In this document: positions 16,416-26,137 of the stretch, piece by piece
How the letters are laid out: every line of letters begins with the position of its first letter
How positions within the stretch are numbered: position 1 is the stretch's first letter
DNA from: an uncultured Bacteroidales bacterium
GTDB lineage: Bacteria > Bacteroidota > Bacteroidia > Bacteroidales > UBA932
Reading direction: 5' to 3'
Length of the DNA: 64,000 bases
Assembly: GCA_944325505.1 (NCBI GenBank)
Contig: CALVAJ010000002.1
Span: forward strand, 62,001 to 126,000
Notes under the pieces: generated by a model
What the model saw: only the letters and a program-made list of their open reading frames with translations
Database searches by the model: none
What the model was told of the DNA's origin: nothing
Program-made: the position numbers and the translations under genes

Positions 16416-18383
16416 ATGATCCGGATTGTCCATAATACATGCCGCTTTCTGCCGATACTCATCATAGCAGTATGGGTCGTGTCTGCCATTACTTCCTGCT
16501 ATGACGCAGGCAGGAATGTGAAAGCGGCCTTACAATCGGCCGGTCCGAACAGGGCCGAGCTTGAAGCCGTTCTGGAACATTATAAAAATGAACCGCTAAA
16601 GCATAAGGCCGCGCAATTCCTTATAGGTAATATGAAATACCATATGTCTATTCCGGAAAGGCCTTACATGAAGTACTGCATGACTCTGGATTCCCTGTAC
16701 AAGACAGGAGAACACAGGGATTCAATCAAAGCCCAAATCCAGGAAATATCGGACAGTGCCGCCATGGTTCTTGCTCCGGTCCCGGATATCCGGAACATTT
16801 CATCCGCATACCTTATCTGGAATATCGACTACGCTTTCAGCCAGTGGGACAGTCTTGACTATCTTAAGCATCTGACGTTCGAGCAATTTTGCGAATACGT
16901 TCTCCCGTACAAGTGCATGGAGAACCAGCCACTGACCAGATGGAAAGAGCAATGGCGCGGACGGTACGTCGGTGACCTGTACCACATAAGACAGATTTCC
17001 GATTTCAGGTACAACGCAAGGCGTGCCGCCGAGGCCCTGAATACCTTTCTGGCGGACAGCATAAAAATGGTATCGGCCGGAGACCTGAACTGCATTCCCG
17101 TACTGGATCTCCCCACCCTCATCCATTCGCCTTTGGGAGGATGCGATGAGCGCTCTACCGTCGGACTGCTGAACTGCAGGAGCAACGCCATTCCGGTATC
17201 CATAGACTTCACCCCGAACTGGCCGGACCGGCAGAACGGTCATTCATGGAACAATGTCCTCGCGACAAAAAGACGGAACATAGACTATGAACCGTTCAAG
17301 TCTTTCCCTGGAGGTTACCACTATTCAGACAACGGGCTGGCAAAAGTGTTCCGCAAGACATACGCCCCTCACCCGCTTCTACTGAAAGCATACGAGGAAG
17401 GATACCGCATCCCCGAATCCCTGCTGTCGTTCTTCATGCAGGACGTAACCGACGAATACGGTCCGACTGAAGACATAAACATTCTATTATCGGCAAATAC
17501 AAAAGCAAAATACGTTTACCTGTGCGTATTCGACAATTTCCAATGGGTGCCTGTCGACATCGGAGTGCGCAGACATCATAAAGCCCGATTCAGTAAAGTC
17601 GGCAAAGGCTGCGCATATCTGATCATGGCAGTCGGGAAAAACGGACCGCAGCCAGTCTCGCACCCTTTCATCCTCCATACCGACGGTTCGGTACAGACCA
17701 TAATTCCGGACAGCAGGCACAAATGCCGGATATTGCTGAAAAGAAAATTTCCCGCTTTCTCACACATATACTCCGTCAACAGGTTTTTAAAGGGCGGGAA
17801 GATAGAAGCCGCCGACAATCCGGAATTCAGGAATTCCCGGGAAATCGTGACATTCCCGGAATGGAACCTGCTCGCCGGAGAAGAAACGGTTCACGACACG
17901 ACCGGATACAGATACTGGAGACTCATGTCCTCGCACTCCGGCTCCAGTGACTTCGCCGAACTGTATTTCTACGAAAGGGAGTCCGGATGCAGAATAAAAG
18001 GAAAACTGATCGTCCCTGATATTCCGATAAGGAATCCGTACTATGACACTCCGGAACATATCTTCGATGATGATCCCCTCTCATACCTTGCAGTACAGGA
18101 CACATCAAGATGGATAGGCTTCGATTTCGGCAAACCGGTCTCCATGTCGGAAATAGCGTATATAAGGAGAGGTGACGGGAATGACATCTGCCCCGGTAAC
18201 AAATACGAGCTCTACTGCTGGTCTGACAACCGATGGCAGCTCCAGGGGAAAGCGACTGCGGAAAAAGTCCGCCTGATATTCGACAATGTCCCGTCCAACG
18301 GCCTATACTACATCAAATGCACATCCAGCGGACAGCAGAACAGGATATTCCTATATGAAAACGATGAGGTTATATGGTATTAA
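16416..18383 (+). CDS. Large lipoprotein with transglutaminase-like core and discoidin-like C-terminus
   Basis: The 655-residue protein has a lipoprotein signal ending AITSC (Cys28), so it faces the periplasm or surface. A helical region (30-220) precedes a segment resembling the transglutaminase/papain-like fold: Cys243 in GGCDERS, an IPVSIDF strand, His276 in GHSWNN and Asp290 as candidate third residue. A beta-rich middle follows, and the last 150 residues resemble an F5/8-type C (discoidin) domain (DDDPLSY, WIGFDFGKPVSMSEI). Exported bacterial proteins of this fold are often proteases or amidases acting on peptides. Position between two small proteins and an exporter suggests processing, cross-linking or capture of an exported product. 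The active-site assignment is by pattern only. Confidence 0.6.
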   Translation: MIRIVHNTCRFLPILIIAVWVVSAITSCYDAGRNVKAALQSAGPNRAELEAVLEHYKNEPLKHKAAQFLIGNMKYHMSIPERPYMKYCMTLDSLYKTGEHRDSIKAQIQEISDSAAMVLAPVPDIRNISSAYLIWNIDYAFSQWDSLDYLKHLTFEQFCEYVLPYKCMENQPLTRWKEQWRGRYVGDLYHIRQISDFRYNARRAAEALNTFLADSIKMVSAGDLNCIPVLDLPTLIHSPLGGCDERSTVGLLNCRSNAIPVSIDFTPNWPDRQNGHSWNNVLATKRRNIDYEPFKSFPGGYHYSDNGLAKVFRKTYAPHPLLLKAYEEGYRIPESLLSFFMQDVTDEYGPTEDINILLSANTKAKYVYLCVFDNFQWVPVDIGVRRHHKARFSKVGKGCAYLIMAVGKNGPQPVSHPFILHTDGSVQTIIPDSRHKCRILLKRKFPAFSHIYSVNRFLKGGKIEAADNPEFRNSREIVTFPEWNLLAGEETVHDTTGYRYWRLMSSHSGSSDFAELYFYERESGCRIKGKLIVPDIPIRNPYYDTPEHIFDDDPLSYLAVQDTSRWIGFDFGKPVSMSEIAYIRRGDGNDICPGNKYELYCWSDNRWQLQGKATAEKVRLIFDNVPSNGLYYIKCTSSGQQNRIFLYENDEVIWY

Positions 18384-18465
18384 AATTATAATTTTAACAA
18401 ATGAAATACAGAGTTTCTTCATGTTTGCTTAAGGCTCCTCTGATAACTATAAACCCTATTATTCC

Positions 18466-19653
18466 ATGCTGAAACATATATTCACACTGCTGTGGAACCA
18501 GAAGAAGAAGTACACGGCCATCGTGTTCGAGCAAGTACTGGTGTTCATCGCCGTTATCCTGTCTCTTACAATCGCCTTCGATACTGTTAAAAGCGCACGC
18601 ACACCGGGAATGCTCGACACGGACAATGTAATACATTTCGGGTATATGATAAGCGGAGGATTCAACGGGAGGGAATTCAGGCACTCCGTCCAGGCAATGG
18701 ACGCCGTAAAGGACAAACTCGAAAAGAAACCATACGTAACCGGCATCAGCGAGAGTTTTTTCTTCATTCCATATTCCAGACCTACAGAATATTACTGGGA
18801 AGACTCCGTCTCCTTCGTATCCGGGAAAAAAGTCTATGCCCATCTCAAAGGCACAGATGAAGCTGCTGAAAACGTATTCAGGCCGGATATTATACAGGGC
18901 CGGTGGTTCCGCGACGGGGAACGCGTAAACGGGTTGTACCCTGCAGTCATCACAGAACAACTGGCTGAAGCATCCGGGCTTTCAGACCCTGTCGGCAAAA
19001 CAGTATACTGGGCCGGAATAACCTTCTCAATAACAGGTATAGTATCCGGGATCAAAGAAGAAGCTCTGATGGATGCTCCTCCAAGTATCATTGCTCCTAT
19101 CGGAGTATTGCTCCCGTCAGGCTCCACAGGAAACTACGAAGAACTCGCAGCCCGTATAAAACCGGGCTACGAGGATGAATTCGCCAACGATTTTTATCAC
19201 GAATTCAACCTGCTATGGAACGAGGACAACAAGGCTGAACTTTATTTCGGATCATGCAGTGACGACAAAAAATCGACAATGGAGAAAGCCGTCATCAGGG
19301 TGGCGGTGACTGCTTTGCCTGCATTGTTCTTCTTTCTTTTTACTTTAATCGGGACTATCGGCGTGAACCTTATGGACCTCCAGGAGCGTAAACATGAATT
19401 TGCCCTCAGGATATCATGTGGCTCTACTAAACTGAAGGCCATATCCCTGTTCCTATGGCAGAATATCATATTGACCGGAGTATCCACAATACCGGGAATA
19501 GCCATTGCCCTGTGCATCTATCCTTTGACGACAGCCCTACCCGTCGCCGGATTTGCCTTGACTCTCGCCCTGATACTATCACTGCTCTGCACGCTATACC
19601 CTATATTCATCATACTGAAAATGAAGCCGGCTGAACTGCTAAAAGAGGAATAG
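18466..19653 (+). CDS. MacB/FtsX-type ABC transporter permease
   Basis: The 395-residue protein has one N-terminal membrane helix (about residues 20-42), a large extracytoplasmic domain (MacB_PCD type), and three C-terminal helices (about 280-308, 325-350 and 362-388), the topology of MacB and FtsX permeases. QERKHEFALRISCGSTKLKA after the second helix is the expected coupling segment for the ATPase. The ATPase is a separate protein encoded 23 bases downstream. It likely pairs with the second permease of the operon. The family moves substrates from the periplasmic side outward through a TolC channel rather than across the inner membrane. Confidence 0.85.
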   Translation: MLKHIFTLLWNQKKKYTAIVFEQVLVFIAVILSLTIAFDTVKSARTPGMLDTDNVIHFGYMISGGFNGREFRHSVQAMDAVKDKLEKKPYVTGISESFFFIPYSRPTEYYWEDSVSFVSGKKVYAHLKGTDEAAENVFRPDIIQGRWFRDGERVNGLYPAVITEQLAEASGLSDPVGKTVYWAGITFSITGIVSGIKEEALMDAPPSIIAPIGVLLPSGSTGNYEELAARIKPGYEDEFANDFYHEFNLLWNEDNKAELYFGSCSDDKKSTMEKAVIRVAVTALPALFFFLFTLIGTIGVNLMDLQERKHEFALRISCGSTKLKAISLFLWQNIILTGVSTIPGIAIALCIYPLTTALPVAGFALTLALILSLLCTLYPIFIILKMKPAELLKEE

Positions 19654-19676
19654 GATTAACAATTAAACCAATTGCC

Positions 19677-20360
19677 ATGATAGAACTTAAAGACATCTAC
19701 AAAGTGTTCTCTACCGATGAGATAGAGACCTATGCACTGAACGGGATAAACCTGAAAGTGGAGAAAGGGGATTTTGTTTCGGTTTCAGGTCCGTCAGGAT
19801 GCGGGAAATCTACGCTGCTCAACATTATCGGACACCTCGATACCCCGTCCGAAGGGACTATCATGGTAGAGGGGACAGATACCGGGAATATGACAGATTC
19901 GGAACTGTCCCGGCTGCGGAACGAGAAATTCGGCTTCATCTTCCAGAGCTTCCATCTGATACCGGGGCTGAACATCCTCCAGAATGTGGAGCTACCGATG
20001 CTCTACAGCCACGAGAAGATCTCCTCCGGGGAAATACGTGAGCGGGCGATGTCGCTCATACAGCAGGTGGGGCTGGAGTCACGGGCAAAGCACTTCCCTT
20101 CACAGCTTTCCGGAGGACAGTGCCAGAGGGCTGCCATAGCCCGGGCGATGATCACCCGCCCGCACGTGCTTCTTGCCGATGAGCCTACTGGAAACCTCGA
20201 CAGCAGGATGGGACGGGAAATCATGGACATCCTCCTGAGGCTCAACGGAGAAGGCACTACCATAGTGATGGTCACACATGACGCGAAACTCGCGTCCGAG
20301 GCGTCCGTCCAGGTGACAATGAACGACGGCATTATAACCAATGTAGACAGGCTTAACTGA
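19677..20360 (+). CDS. ABC transporter ATP-binding protein of the MacB-like exporter
   Basis: The 227-residue ATPase has Walker A GPSGCGKST, Q-loop FIFQSFHLIPGL, signature LSGGQCQRAAIARA, Walker B VLLADEPTGNLDS and the H-loop VTHD, and no fused membrane part. The GNLDS form and the length match the MacB/LolD/FtsE class. It is flanked by two permease genes with intergenic gaps of 23 and 16 bases, so it should energise that pair. Confidence 0.93.
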   Translation: MIELKDIYKVFSTDEIETYALNGINLKVEKGDFVSVSGPSGCGKSTLLNIIGHLDTPSEGTIMVEGTDTGNMTDSELSRLRNEKFGFIFQSFHLIPGLNILQNVELPMLYSHEKISSGEIRERAMSLIQQVGLESRAKHFPSQLSGGQCQRAAIARAMITRPHVLLADEPTGNLDSRMGREIMDILLRLNGEGTTIVMVTHDAKLASEASVQVTMNDGIITNVDRLN

Positions 20361-20376
20361 CAGAAAGGGAAATACT

Positions 20377-21597
20377 ATGAAAAAATTTCTCAATTATATC
20401 CGTTCCGCTATCCGGAACATCCTTTCGAACAAACTGTATTCTACCTTCTACATACTCGGTACAGCGGTGGCATTCATACTGATAATCCTGCTCCTGTCGG
20501 CCGTCCGGCTGGTCGGCCGGCAGGCCAGACCGTTCGTAAACGCTGCAAATACCATTCACATATCCCCTGATTTCGAAAGCAGCGACGGGGACACCTACGG
20601 TATCGCCACACAGGATATAGAGCGGTTCGTTAAGGCCATACCGGGAGCCGGGAAATACTGTATCAGCAATTCGGAGGGCACCATGGCGTTTGTAAACGGG
20701 AAGGTCAGACCTGCGAATGTCGATTTTGTCGACAGCAGGTATTTCGAAGTCAACGATTTCAACTTCACCTCCGGCAGACCTTTTACAGAAGACGGGCTGC
20801 CGCAGGCTGTCATTCTGAAAAGCTTCGCCGAAAAAGTCTACCGGACTGACCCGGTAGGAGAAAGAATCAACATTCAGAAGACAGACTACCGTATAGTCGG
20901 GGTGGTGGACGATTTCTCACCACTGCAGAATCCCAACGAGCGGGCAGTGATATGGCTTCCCTACAAGTTCAACAAATTCGTACCCTCAGGAGGTTCGTAC
21001 TATGAGATAGATATCGTATTCGACAGTGATATGCCTGCCGGAGAAATGAAAGAGAACCTGGGTCATGCACTGACCGGATATCTTACCAGGAACGTACCAG
21101 GGAGAGAAAATACCAGGATCAGCCCTTCAGTCCTGCGGACAGTCCAGGAAAACAAATATGACTTTGCAGGAGGCAGCGCCTTCGGATATGGGGCTGTCGT
21201 GTTACTGCTGCTCCTCATACTCATACCGGCGCTGAACATCATGTCGCTGAGTTCTGCCAGGATACAGGCGTCCGGAACTGAAATAGCCATCCGGAGGGCC
21301 CTGGGTGCGACCAGAAATCAGGCTCTGCTGCAGATGCTCTCCGAAAATATAATACTGTCGCTGGCAGGCTTTGTCATTGCCGCATTCCTCGCCGGGCCAT
21401 GTCTCTCCGGAATCGACCGCATACTTTTCAGCGGCAGCAGCTCGATTTCGGTCCTGACGGGATTCCGTTTTGATTTCGGGGCATATGCCGCCGCGCTGGT
21501 ACTCGCCCTGCTGGCGGCACTGATCTCAGGAGGTATCCCTGCATATAATATTTCACGCAAGAACATAGCAAACGAACTGAAAGGAAGAGATCTATGA
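20377..21597 (+). CDS. Second MacB/FtsX-type ABC transporter permease
   Basis: The 406-residue permease has an N-terminal helix (about 20-43), an extracytoplasmic domain and three C-terminal helices (about 270-290, 322-345 and 365-388). The coupling motif is SSARIQASGTEIAIRRALGA, closer to the canonical MacB form than that of the first permease. With the 395-residue protein it can form a heterodimer around the shared ATPase. Its stop overlaps the adaptor gene start (ATGA). Confidence 0.88.
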   Translation: MKKFLNYIRSAIRNILSNKLYSTFYILGTAVAFILIILLLSAVRLVGRQARPFVNAANTIHISPDFESSDGDTYGIATQDIERFVKAIPGAGKYCISNSEGTMAFVNGKVRPANVDFVDSRYFEVNDFNFTSGRPFTEDGLPQAVILKSFAEKVYRTDPVGERINIQKTDYRIVGVVDDFSPLQNPNERAVIWLPYKFNKFVPSGGSYYEIDIVFDSDMPAGEMKENLGHALTGYLTRNVPGRENTRISPSVLRTVQENKYDFAGGSAFGYGAVVLLLLLILIPALNIMSLSSARIQASGTEIAIRRALGATRNQALLQMLSENIILSLAGFVIAAFLAGPCLSGIDRILFSGSSSISVLTGFRFDFGAYAAALVLALLAALISGGIPAYNISRKNIANELKGRDL

Positions 21598-22841
21598 TGG
21601 ACAAAAAATTATCCCGAAAGGAAATACGCAGGAAAAAAGCTGCGGGATACATGAAAGTGGCGGTGCCGTTAGCGGCTGTTGCCGTAATATGCGTAATAGT
21701 GGCTGTAGCTCTGCAGCCCGCACTGAAATCTGACCTGCTCGACATATCGGAGGTCCAGAGAGGCACTCTGTCGGTATCGGTGGGGGCGACAGGCAGTGTC
21801 GTGCCGTTCTACGAGGAGAGCATCACCTCACCTATTGCCACCAAGATACTCGAGGTATATAAAAAGTCCGGAGAGTTCGTCCATAAGGGAGACACCATCC
21901 TCCGGCTCGACCTCTCGACGGCAAATGTCGACCTGCAGGCGGAAACAGATGCACTGAAAATACAGGAATACAAGCTGGAGCAGTACAGGACCGAAGCCTC
22001 GAGCGCCATCAGCGACATGGAAAAGCAGGTGGCCATCGATGAGATGCGGCTGCGGCGTATGGAGACCCTGCTGGTCAATGAGCACTATCTTGACAGTATC
22101 GGTGGGAGCACCAAGGATATGGTACGTCAGCGCGAGCTTGACTACGAAGTCGCGAAACTCCAGCTCGAGCAACTGAAGCTCAACTACGAGAACAAGAAAA
22201 AGACCACTGAGTCCACTCTCAAAGTGTATGAACTCGAATACAGCATAGCCGCCAACAAACTGGCCCTGCGACGGAAGGAAATCGGGGACGCAAGGGTGCT
22301 CGCCCCGTTTGACGCGACCCTGTCATGGGTGAACGACCGCATCGGCTCCGGTGTGGAAAAGGGCAGCCAGCTCGCCGTTCTGTCCGACCTGGGCAGGTAC
22401 AAGGTGACGGCGGAAATATCAGACAACTTCATCAGCCAGTTCAACGTCGGCAACAGGGTGGAGGTCAGAATCGGGAATACCGAACTGAAGGGGACCGTCT
22501 CCAATATTGTCCCTTCCGTGTCGAACAGCAAGATAAGCTTTACCGTCTTCCTCGACGAGGATTCCGGCAACTCGCTCCGTCCAGGGCTGAAAGCCGATGT
22601 CTATGTAGTTACCTCGATTAAAGAGAATGTACTTAAGATAGCCAACAGGGCATATTATTCCGGTCCGGGAGAATACGACCTGTGGGTCGTCGAGGACAAC
22701 CAGGCCGAAAAACGGACCGTTGTGCTCGGTGAAAGCAGTTCCTTCGAAGTAGAGGTTCTCGAAGGGCTAAATCCCGGGGAGAGGGTAATTGTCTCCAATA
22801 TGAACGGGTACAAGACCAGAGACCGCATGAAGATAAGATAA
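21594..22841 (+). CDS. HlyD/MacA-type periplasmic adaptor protein
   Basis: The 415-residue protein has an N-terminal membrane anchor (about residues 22-42), a lipoyl/barrel-sandwich half (TGSVVPFYEESITSPI, KSGEFVHKGDTILRLD), a long alpha-helical hairpin at about 110-225 and the matching second lipoyl half (RVLAPFDATLSWV), then beta-barrel and membrane-proximal domains to a terminal VIVSNMNGYK. It bridges the permeases to the TolC-like outer-membrane protein encoded next. ATG codons at 21594 and 21597 are both possible starts. Confidence 0.9.
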   Translation: MMDKKLSRKEIRRKKAAGYMKVAVPLAAVAVICVIVAVALQPALKSDLLDISEVQRGTLSVSVGATGSVVPFYEESITSPIATKILEVYKKSGEFVHKGDTILRLDLSTANVDLQAETDALKIQEYKLEQYRTEASSAISDMEKQVAIDEMRLRRMETLLVNEHYLDSIGGSTKDMVRQRELDYEVAKLQLEQLKLNYENKKKTTESTLKVYELEYSIAANKLALRRKEIGDARVLAPFDATLSWVNDRIGSGVEKGSQLAVLSDLGRYKVTAEISDNFISQFNVGNRVEVRIGNTELKGTVSNIVPSVSNSKISFTVFLDEDSGNSLRPGLKADVYVVTSIKENVLKIANRAYYSGPGEYDLWVVEDNQAEKRTVVLGESSSFEVEVLEGLNPGERVIVSNMNGYKTRDRMKIR

Positions 22842-22856
22842 AAACAATTCGTGAAT

Positions 22857-24344
22857 ATGAAGAACCGGTTTTTCATCATAATATTCATTCTGTCGTCCAT
22901 CGGGGCGGCGGCACAGGAGAGCGAACCTCTGGATATTTCCCCGAAAGAGATACTGCACCTGAGCATAGAAGACGCTTTGAAACTCGGACGGGAAGAATCC
23001 ATAGACTCGAAAGCGAACAGCAACACCATGCTGAAGGCATATTGGAGATACAGGGACTACCGCGCCGGACTCCTGCCCGGCATAACCCTAAGCGGGACCC
23101 TTCCGTCACTGAACCGCTCGCTTAAGTCATACCAGCAGGAAAACGGTGTCTACAAGTTCATCCCTAACAACTATCTGAGCGAATACATGAACTTTTCGAT
23201 CAGGCAGGCAATCCCGTTCAGCGGCGGCGAACTTTATATAGAATCCAACCTTGAACGAATGGATCAGCTCGGGGCAAACAGAACCGGCAGTTTTCTTTCC
23301 GTCCCGTTTTCAGTCACACTGTCCCAGCCGCTGACTGCATATAATCCATACAAATGGCAGAAAAAGACCGAACCGCTAAGGTATGAAACAAGCAGACAGG
23401 AATATACGGCCTCAATGGAAGACATCAACATCACAACCGTTTCATACTATTTCGATCTACTGGTCTCCATGTCAAAACTTGAAAGTGCCCGGCAGAACCA
23501 TAAGAATGCTTCCGACCTATACGGGGTAGCACAGGCGAAAGGCAAGATAGGCACTATATCAGACAGTGACCTGATGCAGCTGAAAGTAAATCTGCTGAAT
23601 ACAGAAGCCAGTATTCTCACGGCGGAGAACGACTATCTCGAAAAAATGAATATACTCCGGAACTATCTCGGCATCAAAGCAGGGACAGAAATAATTCCTG
23701 AAATACCGCAGGCAAAAATAATCGATGGAGTATGTTCCGATGCCATAAAGGAAAAGGCAAGAAAAAACAACCCGATCTATGACAATTTCAAGCTCCGCCT
23801 GATCGAAGCCGAGGCAAACGTCATCAAGGCAAAGCGAGAAAGGATGCCGGATGTGAACCTGTACATTTCAGTCGGAGCAACAGGCAGCCACCCTTCCCTC
23901 TCCGGTGCCTATAACAATCTGGAGAACAGGCAGATCGCCGAAATCGGGATCAGCATCCCTATCCTCGACTGGGGTAAAAGGAAAGGAAAATATGTCCAGG
24001 CAAAGGCTGATTATGACCTTGTAAAGGAGCGGATTGTCAGGGAAGAAGACCAGTTCGATGAGAAAGTACGCATTCTGGCGGAAGACTTTATCGACCAGCA
24101 GCAGTTGGTCAAGATATACATGGAAGCCGATGCCGTGGCCCAGGAAAGATATACGATTGCCCTGAACCGCTTTACAGTAGGGGATATAAGCGTGACAGAC
24201 CTGAACTACGCGGAACAGGAAAAAGACCGTGCCCGGCAGAACTACATATCCCAGCTTTACCTGTCATGGCTATACTATTACAACCTCAGGTACATCACCC
24301 TTTACGACTTTGCCGAAGGGTGTGACATCATACCGGAAAACTGA
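22857..24344 (+). CDS. TolC-family outer-membrane efflux protein
   Basis: I use ATG 22857; the frame also offers a GTG two codons earlier. The signal peptide ends near GAAAQ. The 495 residues show two outer-membrane-efflux repeats with long helices (SIDSKANSNTMLKAYWRYRD, and the LIEAEANVIKAKRERMPDVNLY turn around residue 310-330) and barrel strands such as YTIALNRFTVGDISVTDLNYAEQ near the end. It should form the trimeric exit duct of the exporter. It follows the adaptor gene by 15 bases. Confidence 0.88.
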   Translation: MKNRFFIIIFILSSIGAAAQESEPLDISPKEILHLSIEDALKLGREESIDSKANSNTMLKAYWRYRDYRAGLLPGITLSGTLPSLNRSLKSYQQENGVYKFIPNNYLSEYMNFSIRQAIPFSGGELYIESNLERMDQLGANRTGSFLSVPFSVTLSQPLTAYNPYKWQKKTEPLRYETSRQEYTASMEDINITTVSYYFDLLVSMSKLESARQNHKNASDLYGVAQAKGKIGTISDSDLMQLKVNLLNTEASILTAENDYLEKMNILRNYLGIKAGTEIIPEIPQAKIIDGVCSDAIKEKARKNNPIYDNFKLRLIEAEANVIKAKRERMPDVNLYISVGATGSHPSLSGAYNNLENRQIAEIGISIPILDWGKRKGKYVQAKADYDLVKERIVREEDQFDEKVRILAEDFIDQQQLVKIYMEADAVAQERYTIALNRFTVGDISVTDLNYAEQEKDRARQNYISQLYLSWLYYYNLRYITLYDFAEGCDIIPEN

Positions 24345-24361
24345 ATTTAAACTATAAAATC

Positions 24362-25519
24362 ATGAAAACATTATTATCAGTTCTGGCAATCTCAGCTATG
24401 ATTTCCTGCAAAGTGGGGGACAAATGGGCTGAATACAGCAAGCCAACATTTATGGGAAACAGCGATAAAGCGTATCTGGAACTGACCGATTCGGCAGTAA
24501 TAAACGTTCCGGAAAAGCATTTCAACAGCTTCCAAAACTGCCAGATATACAAGGACTCCCTGCTGTATGCAGTCAGTTGGTCGGATCCGCAGAGACTGAG
24601 CCTATATAATATGAATTCAAAAAGTTTCATGTATGACATCGTTCTGGACAGGAACACATCCTCAGTGATGAGCATAGAGAATTATGCTGTAGTGTCGGAA
24701 GACAGCATCTTCTTTTCTTCTTATCCTGCAACGGGTCTGATGCTGGTAGACTCCAAAGGCAGACGACTCGATATCTGGACAGCCAACGACATGAAAATAT
24801 CTCCGGGAATGGAGCCTGAACTCGCAAACGGATACGCTTTTTCGACAGGTTCATACCTGGAAAATTTTCAGTATGACAAGAAAAACAAGCTGATATACAC
24901 GGTCCTGAGTCCGGGCTCAGCATATGACGAATTTGGTTCAGATGATGTAAAACGACATGGAATCTATAATCTTGCCACACATAAGTGGGAAAAAATCATG
25001 GCTCCGTATGAAGGCGTATTGAAATACAAAGGAGACAATATCTATTTCTATGATATGCATCATCCTTACCAGATTGTACTGAATAATCTGATGTATGTAA
25101 CATACCCCGTCGATCATAGGGTGTACATATATGATATTGATACCGGGGAGCCGATACGAGAAAAAGAAATATCACCTTCATGCGCGACCCAATTCGACCG
25201 TCCGATGGATCCTATTCTGGCTACTGACAAAGAGCTCAACCGACTCAGAAGAAATACCGCATATTACGGTCCGCTGTATTATCATCCGGACGCATGGTGT
25301 TTTTCCAGATTCTATAACCTGAAGGCCGTTAAGGGCAAAGAGTATGAAAGGGCCATCGTCATCTATGACATGGATTTCAATATAGTATATGAAAAGACAT
25401 TCGAATTCAATGAAATCCCAAGGATAGTGCCTGCTGATGACGGCCTGATCATTATACGCACCGATCCGATGGATCCGGACACTTTTACGTTGGTAAGATA
25501 TAAAATCCGATGGAAATGA
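24362..25519 (+). CDS. Beta-propeller lipoprotein, BF3164/TolB-like type
   Basis: The 385-residue lipoprotein (signal ending AMISC, Cys16) has repeated strands with D-x-D and KNKLIYT-like blades and YIYDIDTGEPI, YDMDFNIVYEKTFEF near the end, typical of the six-bladed propeller lipoproteins of Bacteroidota. Such proteins are repeatedly found near peptide-exporter or NVEALA-type loci, but their role is unsettled. It starts 17 bases after the TolC-like gene and ends the operon at the 29-bp hairpin. Its base composition is AT-richer than the exporter genes. A role in recognising the exported product at the surface is a guess. Confidence 0.75.
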   Translation: MKTLLSVLAISAMISCKVGDKWAEYSKPTFMGNSDKAYLELTDSAVINVPEKHFNSFQNCQIYKDSLLYAVSWSDPQRLSLYNMNSKSFMYDIVLDRNTSSVMSIENYAVVSEDSIFFSSYPATGLMLVDSKGRRLDIWTANDMKISPGMEPELANGYAFSTGSYLENFQYDKKNKLIYTVLSPGSAYDEFGSDDVKRHGIYNLATHKWEKIMAPYEGVLKYKGDNIYFYDMHHPYQIVLNNLMYVTYPVDHRVYIYDIDTGEPIREKEISPSCATQFDRPMDPILATDKELNRLRRNTAYYGPLYYHPDAWCFSRFYNLKAVKGKEYERAIVIYDMDFNIVYEKTFEFNEIPRIVPADDGLIIIRTDPMDPDTFTLVRYKIRWK

Positions 25520-25579
25520 ATCCTATAGAACAGCAGAGGGTGGCGCCGTCCGGTGCCACCCTCTGCTGTTCTATAGGAT
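25520..25579. terminator. Very long hairpin between converging operons
   Basis: ATCCTATAGAACAGCAG and onward (25520-25548) is the inverted copy of 25551-25579: 29 pairs with one G-T and only two bases between the arms. It starts with the last bases of the beta-propeller gene stop region and ends seven bases before the rplQ stop. A short A-run follows at 25579-25583. It is likely a bidirectional terminator or RNase III site. Confidence 0.8.
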
Positions 25580-25585
25580 AAAAGA

Positions 25586-26134
25586 CTATTCAGCCTTCTT
25601 TTCTTCTGCTGGTGCCTCAGCGGCCGGAGCTGCCTCGACTGCAGGTTCTGCTGCAGGTGTCTCTTCTGCTGCCGGTGCGGCTGCAGGAGCAGCGGCGTCA
25701 GCGGCTTTCTTCGAGCGGCTGCGGCGTGTACCTGTCTTCTTGGTCTCTTTCTTGGCTGTGGTAGCAAGAGCTGCCTCGTTGAAGTCTACGAGTTCGATAA
25801 GAGCCATGTCGGATCCGTCGCCAAGACGGAAACCTGTCTTGAGGATACGTGTGTATCCGCCCGGACGGTCAGCTATCTTGGGAGCAACATTGCGGAAAAG
25901 CTCTGTAACAGCGTATTTGTTCTTCAGGTAGCTGAATACTATACGGCGAGAGTGTGTCGAATCCTCTTTTGACTTGGTGATGAGAGGTTCAACATACATC
26001 TTGAGAGCCTTTGCCTTGGCTACAGTGGTCTCGATCCTCTTATGCATGATAAGGGAAGCGGCCATGTTTGCAAGCAGGGCTTTGCGGTGACCACTCTTGC
26101 GGCCAAGGTGGTTGATTGCTTTATTGTGCCTCAT
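25586..26134 (-). CDS. rplQ: 50S ribosomal protein L17 with C-terminal Ala/Pro/Glu extension
   Basis: Residues 1-120 are ordinary L17 ([40 protein letters not shown]). About 60 further residues are a low-complexity tail of Lys/Arg then Ala, Pro and Glu ([12 protein letters not shown]), giving 182 residues; long L17 tails are seen in Bacteroidota. It is the last gene of the ribosomal operon, three bases after rpoA, and abuts the 29-bp hairpin. Confidence 0.97.
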   Translation of the reverse strand: MRHNKAINHLGRKSGHRKALLANMAASLIMHKRIETTVAKAKALKMYVEPLITKSKEDSTHSRRIVFSYLKNKYAVTELFRNVAPKIADRPGGYTRILKTGFRLGDGSDMALIELVDFNEAALATTAKKETKKTGTRRSRSKKAADAAAPAAAPAAEETPAAEPAVEAAPAAEAPAEEKKAE

Positions 26135-26137
26135 ACT

